This document shows, piece after piece, positions 32,452-44,720 of a stretch of 64,000 nucleotides of DNA. The first letter of the stretch is position 1. Each line of letters begins with the position of its first letter. The stretch is from Theropithecus gelada (taxonomy: Eukaryota; Chordata; Mammalia; Primates; Cercopithecidae), in contig NC_037677.1 in assembly GCF_003255815.1 (NCBI RefSeq), positions 109,630,636 through 109,694,635 of the forward strand. The letters are read 5' to 3'. Both the position numbers and the translations under genes were made by a program. The notes under the pieces are model-generated. The model did not search any database. It was not told where the DNA came from and was given only the letters and a program-made list of their open reading frames with translations.

Positions 32452-34348
32452 TGCCCTTTAAGTTTGCTGCTTGTTTAGAAAAGAAATGTATACAGAGCCC
32501 TCAGTAGCGGCTGTAAGGGGGCAGGTTCTCGGAGCAGCTCATCCTCGACATTCTTGCCGCTGATGGAAGATTCTTGAGGATGAAGGCCCCTCTATGGGAG
32601 CAGGCTCCATCTGTCTGGCTTTAGTAGATGCCAGTTTCTGCTAAGACTAATTCCTAAAGGAGCCTCTCCTCATTTTCCTTTTCTCCCTGTTTTCATTGGG
32701 GGGAAGTAGAAGAGGAGAAAAAGAAATTAGAGATGCTTACCTTTTTCTTTTTGCTGGTAATTTAACAGTCTTTTCAGCTGCTTTGATTCCTGTCGGGCCG
32801 TTGGTGTTGTACGTATTTCAAGATTTGCTCACAGGTCCAAAGCTTGACTTAAGCTCCCTGAGACGTATCATAAAATATGATGTGGGGAAAAACCCTAATG
32901 GGCCATGATCAGAACATTATTATTCAACAAAGGATGAAATGCTTAAGCCAAGATGGCCTTCTTTCTTTCTTTCCTTTTTTTTTTTTTAAAGGAACGTTGA
33001 GCAGACTCCCTTCCAACAGTTTTCAATGTAGGAATTCCCACAGCCCCATGTGATTGCAGTTTGTTGAAAAGTTTAATGTTTTTGTAGGCAATTCATAATT
33101 TCCACGTTGAACAGCCTAAGAGGAAGAGAGCTGGAGCCCACTGTTGTTTTTATAGTGGGATGGTGGGAACTTTTTTTTTCCCTCCCCCAAAAGGATATAA
33201 AACCAAGTCAGATGGTTGGGAAAACGTGGCACAGGGTTCCAGCCCTTTTGTAAATCTGAGATGCCCCCTCCTTCAGGTCTTCCTTTAGGACCTAACAGAA
33301 TAGAATTTCCTGCTGCTTAATGTCTCCAGGAAGGAAAAAATTTTCCTCTAGGCTGTAATAGTACCTAATTTCCTTTTTCTTCCCTTTATTTATTTATTTT
33401 CCCTATTAATAAGGACCAATTGTAGAAGATGAAGGAAGCTGGGAAACCCATCACTTTTGGAGAAGGTTAATAGCTTCCTTTAGAAAATCCTTACATAATA
33501 CTTATTTCCCCAAAAGGCACTTCATCAGCCTGAATGCCAGTTAAGATTCAAGGAACGGGCTTGGATTTGTGTGTACCCAGCGGTTCTGTGGCATCAAGTT
33601 GCACTGGGAAGGAGAGTTTGGGGCTGTCACTGCGGAGTCCCTGCAAGTCAGCAGGACCAGGGCTGTCTTCCTGCACCATCTGGATTTGCTTAGCTCTCTC
33701 TGGGCAGTGGGGCCGAGTCTCATTTCCTCCAACAGTAATGTTATATAGGCAATGATCCTGAGCTGCCCTAACATAATTGAAAATTATGTGTATTGTAGGC
33801 TTGGAGCGCTGAAATGTAGGCTCATAAAAATATGTGGTGCAGGTAGCCTATGGAGATTGGATGTGGCACACAATGAAGCTTTTATGTAAAGTAAGAATTA
33901 TAAGTCTCCATGTTAATATTGTATTATGAGTATGACAGTTCCTGGGTGGGTCCTCAGGGCAGGTCTGTCACCTTCAACAAAGCCCAAGTTTCCTAATTTG
34001 ACAGAGCTAGTATTTGGATGTAATCAAATCAGTTTTGCAGGTGGTCAAAGATGAAAACTTGTCCACCAACGTAGCTCTCCCCACTGAGGGATAGCTTGGG
34101 GTGTAGATGGGTTCGACTCCATTTGGCGTTTTTGTTCACGGGTTTTTATGAGATGCAGAGGTGAGTGTTCGTGGGTGTCCACTTTGGTTGGCCTCAAGGA
34201 AATGACTCTATTGAGTGGTTTTGACCAATGCAGTGCATATAGTTATGTGGTAAGTGAGAATGGGAAGAAGTCGGGGTGAGACGGGGCAGTCAGATTCCCA
34301 GAGCCCTCTGGCCTGGGTTACAGATGGAGACTCTGGAAATATTTACTT
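32451..34348. other. Unique intron, no transposons recognised
   Basis: Contains a T/C-rich run at 32960-32990 and a short TTTA run near 33385-33400. Start of the Alu-free zone around the exon. Confidence 0.45.
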
Positions 34349-34500
34349 CAGTGGTTCTCAACTTGAGATGATACTGCTCCCAGAGAAGGTAATTGGAAGT
34401 GGTAAGATGGTAAGGATGACAGAGGGGTTCCTGTATTTACTGTCTGGGGGCTTGGAGTCCTAGAAATCCTTCAGTGTTTGGGACAGATTCCCCATCTAAT
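34349..34500 (+). mobile_element. MER20-like (hAT-Charlie) DNA transposon fragment
   Basis: 'cagtggttctcaacttgag' at the left and 'tagaaatccttcagtgtttg' then 'ggacagattccccatc' at the right fit MER20 (cagtggttctcaacc, taaacatcctacaatgc, ggacagccccc). Confidence 0.65.
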
Positions 34501-34914
34501 ACCCTGTGACAGATAGGACAACTCCTTCGGTACTCAGATGAAAAAACCGGAGATCGCAGAAGCAAGGGGATTCAATGCAGGGTCTTGTGGCGAGTTACAG
34601 ACACAACGAGACTATTATCTAGGTTGCTCACCATGGGAGGCCTCTGGGTGAAAGCTCTGAATTTGTAGCAGACCCACTCACCTTGTATAGATCCTAGACA
34701 TCATGGGAAAATCGACTGTGCACTTTGGCAGGTAGTTCTTGGGCAGTGATCGTTCAGCTTTAAGTATAACCAAATTTGGTTTGAATTTACCAAGCCGTCG
34801 TATCTTTGAGGAACTCGTCGGCTGACTTGTGGATGGCTTTGGCACTTCTGTCTCATGTGGAATTTGTGCAAACTATTCTGTATTATCCTTTCCTGTCTTT
34901 TTTCTTTCTATTGA

Positions 34915-35175
34915 AATTGTTCTGACCATCAAGACCTAACTCTGTGCAGCCTTCCCCAGTCTCGTGTCCCAGAAATTCTGTCATCTTTCTTGGCATTTTC
35001 TGAGTTCCTGAGTCTCTGTCACAGTGTCACCATATTCTGTCTTGATTTACCTGTGTCTGTAAGGCTCCTCATGCTGGCACAAGCTCCGTGAGAGCAGACA
35101 TCTTTGTATCTCCTAATGCTTGTCACAGCCTGTACACAAAGCAAGTAGTACTCAGTGTTCATTGAGTAAAGTTTT
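34915..35175 (+). mobile_element. L2 LINE 3' UTR fragment
   Basis: 'gatttacctgtgtctgtaag', 'aagctccgtgagagcagac', 'atctttgtatctcctaatgc' and 'cattgagtaaag' follow the L2 3' end. Confidence 0.65.
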
Positions 35176-36250
35176 CCATAGAATTACTATTAAAACCAGC
35201 CATGTATTTTGCTTGAGGAGGTCTCCGAAATGACCAAGGTGTCTCCTTATATCCCCTCCAAGCATTCATTAACTGATGGATTAGTGAGTTGGCCGTGGGA
35301 AACATAAAGGCTCGTCTCCATGTGCTTCTAAGCATTGTGTCTAAGTTCTGTTTGGTTTCCTGAGTGAAACTGTCATAATGTTACCAACGGAAGTTAAATG
35401 CCTAAGAGTTTCTTATACATGGGCTGAGTACGCCTGTGACTGGGGAAGCCACCTCACCTCATTTTACCTTGTCTGCAAAATGAGGAACTGGGGCAACTCA
35501 TCCTTCAAATCTCACTGAAAGCTAATGGATTGCTTTTGACAGAAGTAGCTCCCTTGGGCCGTATATTCATTTCCTAGTTTGGAGGAAGGTGGGGACAGAC
35601 AGAATTGACTTACACCTTTATTTTTATGTCTACGGTAAACCCGTGCACACTAAAGCATTCCTCTGGTCTTTTGAGGTGAGTGTATACATTGTGTCTGGCA
35701 CCGTGCATCTTTTACCAAGAAGTAATTTTTGTTGAGTAAACTTGGGTTGTGTGAGGAACTGCATGCTCACCGTACTCAGATAGCTTTTGCTACCTAAAGG
35801 ATAGCTGCTCACATGTACTTGACTTCCTTTAAAGTGAAGGATGATGACATTTGAAAAACAGAGGTTGAGAAGGAGCAGATTTGGAATTGATGGTTTCCTA
35901 GGACACTTCTGGCTTGAGATTTGTGTTTTACTTCCTTTGGAATAGCTCTGTATTCCTCTCCCTCCCCACCTCTCCCACTGCCCTCCACCCCCCACCCAAT
36001 TAAGGTAGTAGCAATGAAATCATTTTTTTCTGAAGCTACCCTGTGGTTTGAATGCAAAGATAAAAAATACAATTGCTAGTAACATTAATCTTCTATATGT
36101 GTACCTGTTGAACTTGAGCTCTAAGGAAGAACCTATTGGTATCGCATGCTTTTTTTTTTTTTTTTTTTTTTAAATGATTATTTGCATGCTTGTATGTTTT
36201 TTAGTTTCTGACCCATGTCACAGTTATTTCTTGGGCTAGCTGTTCTGCGT
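35176..36250. other. Exon-proximal unique intron
   Basis: A diverged reverse-strand MIR may lie at 35425-35520 ('ctcattttaccttgtctgc', 'aaaatgaggaactgg'). A T23 run lies at about 36150-36172, 130 nt before the exon. Confidence 0.5.
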
Positions 36251-36301
36251 TTACTTTCTGAATTCATTGTTTTCCATTTCACTTTTGTTTCCTCTCGCCA
36301 G
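36251..36301 (+). promoter_or_regulatory. TCF7L2: 3' splice site (acceptor) of the TCF7L2 exon
   Basis: A T/C-rich run leads to 'cctctcgccag' ending at 36301. A plausible branch-point motif 'ttctgaat' puts its adenine near 36261, about 40 nt before the AG. No other AG dinucleotide lies between it and the acceptor, which supports this placement. The branch point is inferred; the acceptor is seen directly. Confidence 0.88.
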
Positions 36302-36403
36302 TATCTCCAGATGAAATGGCCACTGCTTGATGTCCAGGCAGGGAGCCTGCAGAGTAGACAAGCCCTCAAGGATGCCCGGTCCCCATCGCCGGCACACATT
36401 GTC
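36302..36403 (+). CDS. TCF7L2: TCF7L2 internal coding exon (partial CDS, 34 codons)
   Basis: The only exon I can support. It encodes 34 residues beginning YLQMKWPLLDV and ending SPSPAHIV. This agrees with my memory of TCF7L2 (TCF-4) at roughly residues 151-184, between the N-terminal beta-catenin-binding domain and the HMG box, in the linker region associated with Groucho/TLE corepressor binding. TCF7L2 is a nuclear HMG-box transcription factor that recruits beta-catenin to Wnt target genes. The exon is bounded by a pyrimidine-rich tract plus CAG and by GTAAGT. It is exactly 102 nt and phase 0 at both ends, so skipping it would keep the frame. The frame is open through the exon and for another 22 codons into the intron. 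It is numbered exon 4 or 5 depending on the scheme. TCF7L1, TCF7 and LEF1 have related but different linkers, so TCF7L2 is clearly preferred. No other TCF7L2 exon was found in the window. Confidence 0.96.
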
Positions 36404-36409
36404 GTAAGT
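36404..36409 (+). promoter_or_regulatory. TCF7L2: 5' splice site (donor) of the TCF7L2 exon
   Basis: GTAAGT immediately follows codon GTC (Val) and matches the intronic part of the U1 consensus. The last exonic bases are 'gtc' rather than the usual 'cag', a slight weakening on the exon side. Confidence 0.92.
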
Positions 36410-37590
36410 AACCTCCCAGAGATGATGGCTTCCTTGATTGAGGGGGTGAAAAAGAAAATGCTTTTTTGATGATAACAGGCCTTATTTGTCATTTTTCTCT
36501 TTCTTTAAACAAAATTTCTTTGGAAATATTCTTGGATATAGCTTATGTCTATGAGGTATTCATTGTCTGCTATTGGACCTTAATGACTGTAACCTACCCA
36601 GAAATTTTACAAACCTTTCCTCCACTCTTTTCCATGTATTCGGTTAGAATCTAGCCTTGCGGGCTCTAGTTTATGGGACACAATCACCATGGTATGGAGG
36701 AGACTAGAAGTGGTATCAAAGCAGTTATAAAAATACATTCAGGGGAGGTGAGGTGAAGAAGAGGGAATTAGAAAACTCAAAAGGGGGTCCTGGATTTGAA
36801 ACTTGCCTATTATCGTCTCCCCCAATTTATCTTAATATTTGTTGGTAACATTCTACACTAACATTAGACAAATGTCATCTGGGCTGGCTTGATTTGTAAA
36901 CCTAGAGTAGAAATGAACTCAGAAAGGCTAAAATGGAATTTAATGTATACATCTATGACTTTGAAAGTATGTGGGTTCGATAGAGAAAACATTTGTTTTT
37001 AGTACTAAGAGACTACAAGTGTGTGTCTACATACATTTTTAATGTATTTTCTTAGGGCTTTGTAGGCTCTAAGAGTGGAATTTATAAATTAACCTCTTGA
37101 GAAGATAGCTCAGCCTTATTTGAAGATTCCCTTCTATATATCATGAGCTGGACTTCATGCTTTTGAAATAATTAATGGAAGGCACATTTTTATAATGAAT
37201 CCATCCATGACAGGTAGAATTATGCAAAGCATGAATCAATCATGTATTTTTCATTGAAGTATCACAAGATGTTAATCATAAATACATTTTACCTCTATAT
37301 TGTAATTTCTAAAAATCGCAAAACAAGTTTCTTAAGTAGAAAAATCTTAAGATGCATTCTTCCATTTTGGGCTAACTGCCTCCTTATTTTGGAGCTTGCT
37401 GTAACTGAACATGTGTTATTTAATGAGTTATACCTCTCTCATGTGTGTGTATATATCACAAAATAACTTATTTTTGTAAAATCATATTTTGAGTCATCAT
37501 TTGTGACAATGTCTTCTTTTCTATGGTATAAACGAGGCATGTAGAAAGAAGATTGACATTTGCTAGAAGCTTCCCCTTTCTTCCAACTCC
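36410..37590. other. Exon-distal unique intron, AT-rich
   Basis: No transposon recognised in about 1.2 kb after the donor. Confidence 0.45.
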
Positions 37591-37599
37591 ACAATAAAA

Positions 37600-37795
37600 T
37601 GGATGCTCATAATTATGTCTGCTCCTGTAAGGTCAAGATTTCAGGGCTGGAAGTGACCTTAGATCATTTAGGCCCAACGTGCCCTCAGAAAAGGAAACTG
37701 AGGCCCAGAGATGCCTTAAGTGAATTGCCCAATGTCACACGCTGAGTCAGTGGCCAGAGCAAGGCCTGGATCCAGTTCTCTGCTCCCTTTCTAGA
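37600..37795 (+). repeat. MIR-family SINE
   Basis: 'gggctggaagtgaccttag', 'gatcatttaggcccaacg', 'ggaaactgaggcccagag' and 'gaattgcccaatgtcacac' in order. Well-preserved MIR-type sequence. Confidence 0.82.
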
Positions 37796-40700
37796 GCCTT
37801 GTGGTGTCTTCTCTCCTACGGGAGGTGAAAGTAACTTGCTGTGGTTGGTTTTGTTTTGCTGACTGTAAATTGGGTCATGGTCAGGGACAGTGCATAGGTA
37901 TAAAGAAGTTGCTAGTTGGGGGTTCTAATGCAGGTTTCTTTGAAAGTGAATGCCCTGTTAAAAAAAATTCATAACAAACATACAGAGATTTTTTTAAAAA
38001 GCGTGACAGTTCTAGACACCTAGAGAATAAAGTGAAGAAGCCTGTTTCACTTTTCCCGCCTCCCTGAATTTCCCAGCGTGGTCCAGGCTGTGAAATTTAT
38101 TTCTCTGCTTTTGGCAATGGTTGATGGGAATTTCCCACATTTATTTTTTAGCTACAGAGAAAGGACGTTATCTTTAAAATCTCTTCGTTGTTTTCTCTCT
38201 TTGAGTGAGGAGAGAATATGCGAATCCTGGCAGTAGTTCAGAGTGGACACAGCCCCTGTGTTTGTGGTATAGGCTCTGTGGGCCCCATGCCAGGGGGCTT
38301 TACCCCCGTGCAAGAGTGGGGATTCGTCCATTTGGATAGAGCAATGATTCTCCACCCCAAATTCCATAAGAGCAGTTGCCGAAACTTAGGCCCTAAGCAT
38401 CTCATTTTCCTATGTAGAAGTTAATGATCTGGAGGAGATGGCAAAACATTCCTTCCAGAACCTGTGTGGATTTTGGCCAGGGGTGCAGCAGGGGGGCTTA
38501 GGCCCCTTCTTCCTCTGCTGTGTCTGTCTTAGCAGGTGTGTTGACCCACAGCAACTCCCCTGGGGCATACACACCATCTTGTAGTTGGAGACCTTTGTCC
38601 AAAGCAGCCACAGCTGGCAACTGTCCTACAATCTTTTGTGCTTTCTGCTGTGCTAAAGGGACCTGGGAATGGCCATTGCCTAGAGGGGATGGGCTGGTGG
38701 AGGAAGGTGGGCTCTGGGAGCTGGGGAGAAGGAAAAAGCCATGAACTTGGACAAAAGGACAAATGTGGTTTATGGTTGTGAAATACTTGAATGCTTGTCA
38801 TGAATGGCGACTTTGGTTCTATCAGTCAGCCCTGTGATGGGGCTTTTCTGCAGTCTTCACCTGACACCAGGGGTGAGAAGGAGGATGTCTGGGGAGGAGG
38901 AATTATTTGAGGGAGATAGGAAAGTAGAGCGGAAGAAAGGCCGTGTGTTGTTGACCTCCATCCACCTGGTCACCTCTAGTTTTGGGGATTGAGGATGCAT
39001 ACACCTTGAGACTACAGATTTATGATTATATTTTTGCTGAATGTAAGGCAATGTGCCAACCAAAACCAGCTGTACCTTGGCTGGTACGGTGTGTCTGTGT
39101 TTGTAAAGGGCGCATTCTGAATGGTGGCTGATACATCATTTGGGTCTTTGTAGAGTCAAACATCGGCCAGAGGGTCTGGTTCTTGTTTGGAGTCGCTGAT
39201 GAAGGGCTAACTTTTCTGCAGACACTTGGGGCTCTTGCCCACACTTTGCTTTTCATTCTTTTTAGTAAGACGTTGTCACATCACAGTGTTTCATCAGACA
39301 TGTTTCAAAATAATTGTCTAAGGATTGCTTCCTAATTTCTCCGAAATTTGGAATTGTTGTAACTTTTGGGCCAAGCTATTTCATAATTATTTCTACTGTC
39401 TTGCTTGGAGAATTAGGGATGTATTCAGTGTTTATTATTAGTCATTCGAAACTACAACTTTCACAGATTGCTAAGAAGAATAACTTTTTCTAGTACCCAT
39501 TTGGGGCAGAATCTTCACGTGGAAATTGAGAGCATTTCGCTGGACTACTTTAATCTGATTGGATTATTTTCATGTGGTATGTGGGTTACCACATTAGAAA
39601 AAATTGATGTGTAGAATAAATGTTCTTAACAAGTGGAGGTCAACTTATCAAATGATATTTCAATTAAGAATAGACTCCACAAATTTTAGTTCCTGTAGCT
39701 GATATAGCATCTCGTTTGTTACAATCCAGTGATTCCTAATCTGTGTTCAGAGGAGACAGGAAATTGATTCCAACAGGGATGATGTCTTCATTGGCTGGCC
39801 CCAAACTGGGAGTTTATACAAGGCATTAGTCTTTGCCTTCCTCCTCCCCACCTTCCCTCTCCCTTCTTCCCTCCCCACATCCCCCAACAAATTCATGGAC
39901 TTCTTAACAACTCGGAGACATTAGCCACAAGTTCCAAGACACCCCCACCCCCCAGCCTCCCCAATCCTATTTTTGCATTCACATAACTAAGCTCTTTTTC
40001 TTTCTTGGTGGAGTTTTGAAATTTATATTTTTAATTCTTTGCTCCCTTTTTCCCTCTTACAAAATGAGTGCCAAGCAGCTAAGTTGCGCTGAGTGGTAGA
40101 GTTTGAGTCAGTCTTGGCTGGTAAGCTGTGGGGTTAGGAGCCGCTCCCTGGATACCACCTCCGGTGTCTGTGCTATACAAAGACTTTCATTTAGCCTCCT
40201 TTGTATCCAGCAAAAAAAGATTCTGTACCCCAAATGGTGGTATTTTGGTATAGTATATGTCTTACAAAATGGCAAAAGGCTTCAAAAGTTCCTACAGTTT
40301 TATCTTGGGGGTTTCCTTTTGAAGTCGATGTAGAATTTTACCTTGGGGTGGATTTTTTGTGCTTCTTGGTCTGGTGTGTTTTGTTGTGTAATGAGCATGG
40401 AGGTGTGGGATAAGAAAGCAGACTGAATCCTGAGGAACAAAGCCTGCCAGACTGTGGTGGTGTACTTTTCTTGTTGTTATTGCTTAAATGCTGCAAGAGA
40501 GTGGAAAACTCTTACGAAATAATGCATGATGGGTAGAGCTTCAGAGAAAGTCTCTGCCATCTACCCTGTGCATTTTCAAGGAAGCTCAGAGGGCATGCTG
40601 AACTTCTGCTTTTTGTTTCTGAAGAGTTCAGGGGAGCCTACCCATAATTAATTTTTTAAAACACTACCTAGAGAGCACCCTCTTGGTTATTAAACACATG

Positions 40701-41404
40701 TGTTGTTTCGATGGGATGTTTGACCTGGATTCTGGATGCTTGCTGGGATGTGGCATGTGTTGGGAGGCTCTCTGCTGCCTGCTGAGCACCAGCAAAGTCA
40801 CGGTGGCCCCTACCTCTGTGGGAGGCCCTGCGCCAGGTGCCCTCAAAGAGTAGAGGGCCCATGAGGCTATGACCAGGGGGACCTGATTTCAGCTGAGAAG
40901 TTGGTGGGGATTACAGGCCTGGGCGGCTCCCTGAGGAAATTGCATTAAAAGTGAGCTCTGAAGACTTGATTGGGGTTGGCCCCGTGAAGGAACAGGAGAA
41001 GGGATGGGGAGTGTGCAGAAGCAAACACATGTATGAAAGTCCTCAAGGGAAAAGTGCTTGGTTTGGACAGAGGCAGGAAATCAGGTAGGAGGCTAGAGGT
41101 TGGGCAGGGCTCCGGGAGAGTGACGTGGGGTGCAGCATATGGTGAGGATTTGACACTGGGGAGTCACTTGAGCAGGTTGGCTGTTTCAATAGGAGCGTGT
41201 GTTAAGCTGGCAGCGGGGATGGTGAAAATAGAGATGTGGAGGAAACAGCAGCGGAGCTTGCTGATAGGTTAGATATTGGCATTGAGGGAGAAAGGAGAGT
41301 CAAAGGTAGGTAGCTGGAGACGCTTCACTGAATGGAGAGTATTGGAGGAGGAGCAGGTTTGGGGTGGAAGCGTTGTCTTTTTGGAGAGATTGTATTTGCC
41401 ATTG
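37796..41404. other. 3.6 kb of repeat-poor unique intron
   Basis: No Alu, L1 or MIR recognised. A pyrimidine/C-rich stretch lies at about 39835-39960. Candidate regulatory DNA by virtue of being repeat-poor only. Confidence 0.5.
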
Positions 41405-41487
41405 ACTGATTCATTCGTTGTTTCTGCAAATGTTTAGTGTGGGAAAAAGCATTCCAGACGCCGAGAGAGAGCGCGATCGATGAACGA
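41405..41487 (-). mobile_element. L2 3'-end fragment (antisense)
   Basis: 'gactgattcattcgttg', 'caaatgtttagtgtggg' and 'cattccagacgccgag' resemble reverse L2 (ttcattcattcaac, caaatatttattgagc, cattctaggcgctgag). Confidence 0.5.
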
Positions 41488-41675
41488 TAACAGCAACAAA
41501 GATGTAGCGCTTCCTACACGAGGCTTGTTCCAGTTGCTTCGGAGGCTGTGTTACCCTTATTCTAGAGAGAGGAGGAACTAGGCCCAGGGAGGTGGGGATT
41601 TGCCCAGTTGTGGGAGTCAGGATGTGAAACAAAGCAGCCTGGCTCCAGAGCACACCATCCTCTCCACCACCTCAG
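41488..41675 (+). repeat. MIR SINE fragment
   Basis: 'ttacccttattctagagag', 'aggaactaggcccaggg' and 'cagcctggctccagagcac' match the MIR 3' half (tctggctccagagcccg). Confidence 0.6.
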
Positions 41676-42984
41676 AGAAGCTGGGAAAGAGACAATTAAG
41701 TGGACGCTTAGAGCACAATGTGTGTGGTGTACTGAGAGTGGCCTGGAGCCCTGGGAATCCCAGGGAACCCCATCCCCACCTGGGAGTGGTGGGCATGGCT
41801 GGAGGAGGCCTGCTGGCTTCACTGGAGAGTGGGACATGCATCAGGATGGCCAGAGACTGGGCTTCTGGGTGTCGTGCTGTGACTACTGCAAAGGGCTCAT
41901 TGACACATGGTGGGGAGGGCCAGCGTATTTTCCGCGGGCAGGACATTTGGGGGATATGGGATGTGACCCTGTACTGAGTATCTAAAATCTTTTACTTTTG
42001 GATTATCTCCACTTTCTCTACTGCATATATACTTTGTTTTCATTTATTTTATTCATTTATCTATGACTCAGCCAGACTCTCTAAAAGAGTTGACTTGTGT
42101 TTCCTAGCAGCCACTGAGTCAGAACTTTCCCATTTTGCAGTCAGGGCTGTGGTCAGGGTGTCTGTGTTGTCTAAGGATATAAAGCAAGCCTTTGGGCACT
42201 GCCAAAACCTTATTTTATAAGGAGAACTATGAGTACCTAATAGGAAGAACCAGGCAATCAGGTTATCTTTTGGTGGGGAAGAAGTGGTCGATGGGATCAG
42301 TGGTGCTTTGAAGGAAGTGGGTGGTGTAGACTCCAAAGCGTACATGGGGCCACGATAGAGTCCATGGTCCGATGTCCAAAGCTTCCTTCTCTCCTCCCAG
42401 AAGCTCTGTCCTCTGGTGAAGAGTTTTGAAGTTCCTGAGGTTTGGGTCCATGGTGTGGCAGGTGACACCATGGCAATAGAAGATATCCCATCAAGAAGGA
42501 TTGTGTGACCTCAGTTGTAGCCTCTGCATATTGGAATCACAACAATTTTCAGGGCCTTAAAATCACATGCCATTTCACCAACTGCCCTCCCCCATTTTTT
42601 TCAGCACTGTTTGGTAGCTGTCTTGTTTCCCCCGATATTCTTGGACACTTCCAGAGATGGGGGCTCTATCTCCTGGTGGTAGACTGTTTCTTTTTGGTAC
42701 AATATGAACTCTTAAGAGAGTTCTGCCTTTAGGGAGCTGCAGTCTCTCTCCTGGAAACGCTCATCTCCTTAATTCATGTTTTGCTGTTTAATTCTGCTTA
42801 TGCTTCAAGTTGCATATCTTGACAATTTGAAGGTAGCTGTTGTACTCCTCGCAACCCCCAGGTCTTCTCTTCAAAATGATTATTAGTTGTAATTCAATTC
42901 ATCAGTGACTGGTATCTTAGACTACTTAAGGATGGGAATTGCTAATTTTGTATTTAAAAGTTCTACCTCTAAAGTAAGTGAAAT
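41676..42984. other. Unique intron, nothing recognised
   Basis: Overlapping open frames of about 110-136 codons occur on both strands but match nothing I know. Confidence 0.4.
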
Positions 42985-43577
42985 TTATTTTTAAACGTAG
43001 CTTTCTTCGTTCATAAGCTTTCTGTTCATTGTAGACAGTTTGGAAAACAGCCCATAATCTCCCCACTCGGAGATTACATTATGAATGATTTGGTATATTT
43101 TCCTTTTAGAAATATACCAAATTATCCTTTTTCCTCTGAGTGTATGAGTATTTATATTTGTTTTTAACATACTTGAGCTCATAGTGCTCAGTATTTCCAA
43201 CCTTCTGTTTGTTTAAAATGAAAATTGCTGTAGTTAATAAGCACTTCCCCATGTCATTAAAATGCTTAAGGATTTTTAATGACCACATAACAGTCCATAA
43301 TATGATTAAACCCCAATTTACTGAATCAATGCCATATTGTTGGGTCTTTAGATTGTCTCCTTTTGTTTCTGTTACTGTGAATGATCCTGTGATGATCATC
43401 TTTGTGCACATATCTTTGTCCCCCACCCCCTCTGCTTTTATTATTTTCTTGGGGTAGACTCCTAGGACAGAAGTTAGAAAAGAACAAAGTGTTAAAAAGT
43501 TTCTTGATACATAGCCACAGATGATTTTCCTGAAAGTTCTCAACGTTTATAACTACCGGCAGTACGTAAGAGAGTTA
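42985..43577 (-). mobile_element. L1M LINE 3'-end fragment (antisense)
   Basis: 'agacagtttggaaaacagc', 'cataatctccccactcgg', 'cttccccatgtcattaaaa', 'gatgatcatctttgtgcac' and 'actcctaggacagaag' follow the reverse complement of an L1ME/L1M4-type end. A perfect inverted repeat lies within it (43089-43121). Confidence 0.85.
43089..43121. repeat. Perfect 12-bp inverted repeat (hairpin)
   Basis: 'tttggtatattt' (43089-43100) and 'aaatataccaaa' (43110-43121) are perfect complements around a 9-base loop; one further A-T pair (43088/43122) extends it. It is AT-rich and does not resemble a terminator or known RNA. Confidence 0.9.
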
Positions 43578-44599
43578 TGGTTGGAATGATTTTAATGTCT
43601 CTGGGGAATTTAATAACAAAAAAATTTCAGCTTCCCTGGAGAGAGACATGCCGGTAACTCCACCCCACCCTAGAACAGAGACCCCGCCCATCCAAGTCAG
43701 CCTCCCTGGGTCCTCCACCTTCAAAACAGGCAAACAAAACGATGGTTTCTTGAATGATTGGTAGGCTTCAAGGTCAGCTGTTTATTTTAGATAATTCACA
43801 GCATAAGTTTTATATGTTTTAGGTACCTCAGCCCCTGAATATACTCAGTTCATTTAGGACTATTTTAGAGGTCTTGAGTATACTCTTATAACCTCACATT
43901 TTTTGCAGAATTTTTTAGTTCTATTATCTTTGTTTTCATGGCATATCGTTGGGCACAGACACTATTTATTCTATGCTATGTGTGAGCTGGGTCAGGATTG
44001 TGACCCTGAGTTATGTTTCTGGGAAAATGTACCCACTTGTCAAAGATGCCGTTGGCTCCTGTGATTAAGGTCAGGCCACAATGAATGTGGGGAGGGCTGG
44101 CAGCCTCTCAAATCAGCTCTTGACCATTTCTCAAGCTGGGGCCTGTTGTGCTTGGGGGAAGAGTCTTTGGCAGCTCAGCTTGGGGCTAGCGTTTCCTGAC
44201 ATTTGTTTCGCTGAATGTGAACAAGGTTACTGGAAAAAAGGGTTCTCTCCTAAAATAGGTTTAGGGAAGCACTGGGGTATGCGAAGTGAAAGAGTTTCTT
44301 TAGGGCAGGATCTTGACTCTGCAGGGGGCTTGGAGGCCTTCCCTAGAATGGGACTTCCTAACACTGCAGAGCTCTTCCCAGCAAGAGGGGCAAGATTGGG
44401 ACCTACTTTGGAAAGCTGTTTTTGTTTCGGCACCTGCTCTGTTTACGAAGCGTGGGAGCCTGTTTTAAATTAATGTGCGCCTACTTAGAGCTACACTCAT
44501 GGTTTTGACTATGTTTATCTTTCCAGTAAATAAAACAAAATTGTTCATTTGGCACCCAGCCTGTCCTGCTTGTCATTTCTTGTCTCGCTGATTAACTCT
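43578..44599. other. Unique intron, nothing recognised
   Basis: No transposon recognised. Confidence 0.4.
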
Positions 44600-44720
44600 G
44601 TGGATGGGGTATGCTTCTCCAACCAGATTGTAAGTTTCTTGAAGCCAAGGAACTCTGTGGTTGATTTCTTCACGTGTGGCTCTCTCTCTTCCCACAGTGG
44701 TGCTTCGTTAATTAAGCAGA
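44600..44720 (+). mobile_element. Possible L2 3' end
   Basis: 'accagattgtaagtttcttg' and 'aagccaaggaactctgtgg' with 'cacagtggtgcttcgttaa' resemble the L2 end (agactgtaagctccttg, aggcagggaccgtg). Confidence 0.45.

Larger units (their letters stand above)
1..36301 (+). other. TCF7L2: TCF7L2 intron upstream of the exon (partial)
   Basis: Everything before the exon is intron by inference: I found no other TCF7L2 coding segment here and the exon's acceptor is intact. It is dense in repeats between 5 and 32 kb. In the human gene this intron is very long and carries rs7903146. By distance recalled from the human assembly, that site should fall about 5 kb before position 1, just outside the window. 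Confidence 0.85.

Noticed and set aside
36404..36469. Exon extension: the frame stays open and reads VSNLPEMM after the donor, similar to the start of the true next exon (SNKVP)
   Set aside because: The donor GTAAGT is strong and the similarity ends after three residues; it is a coincidence of the donor sequence.
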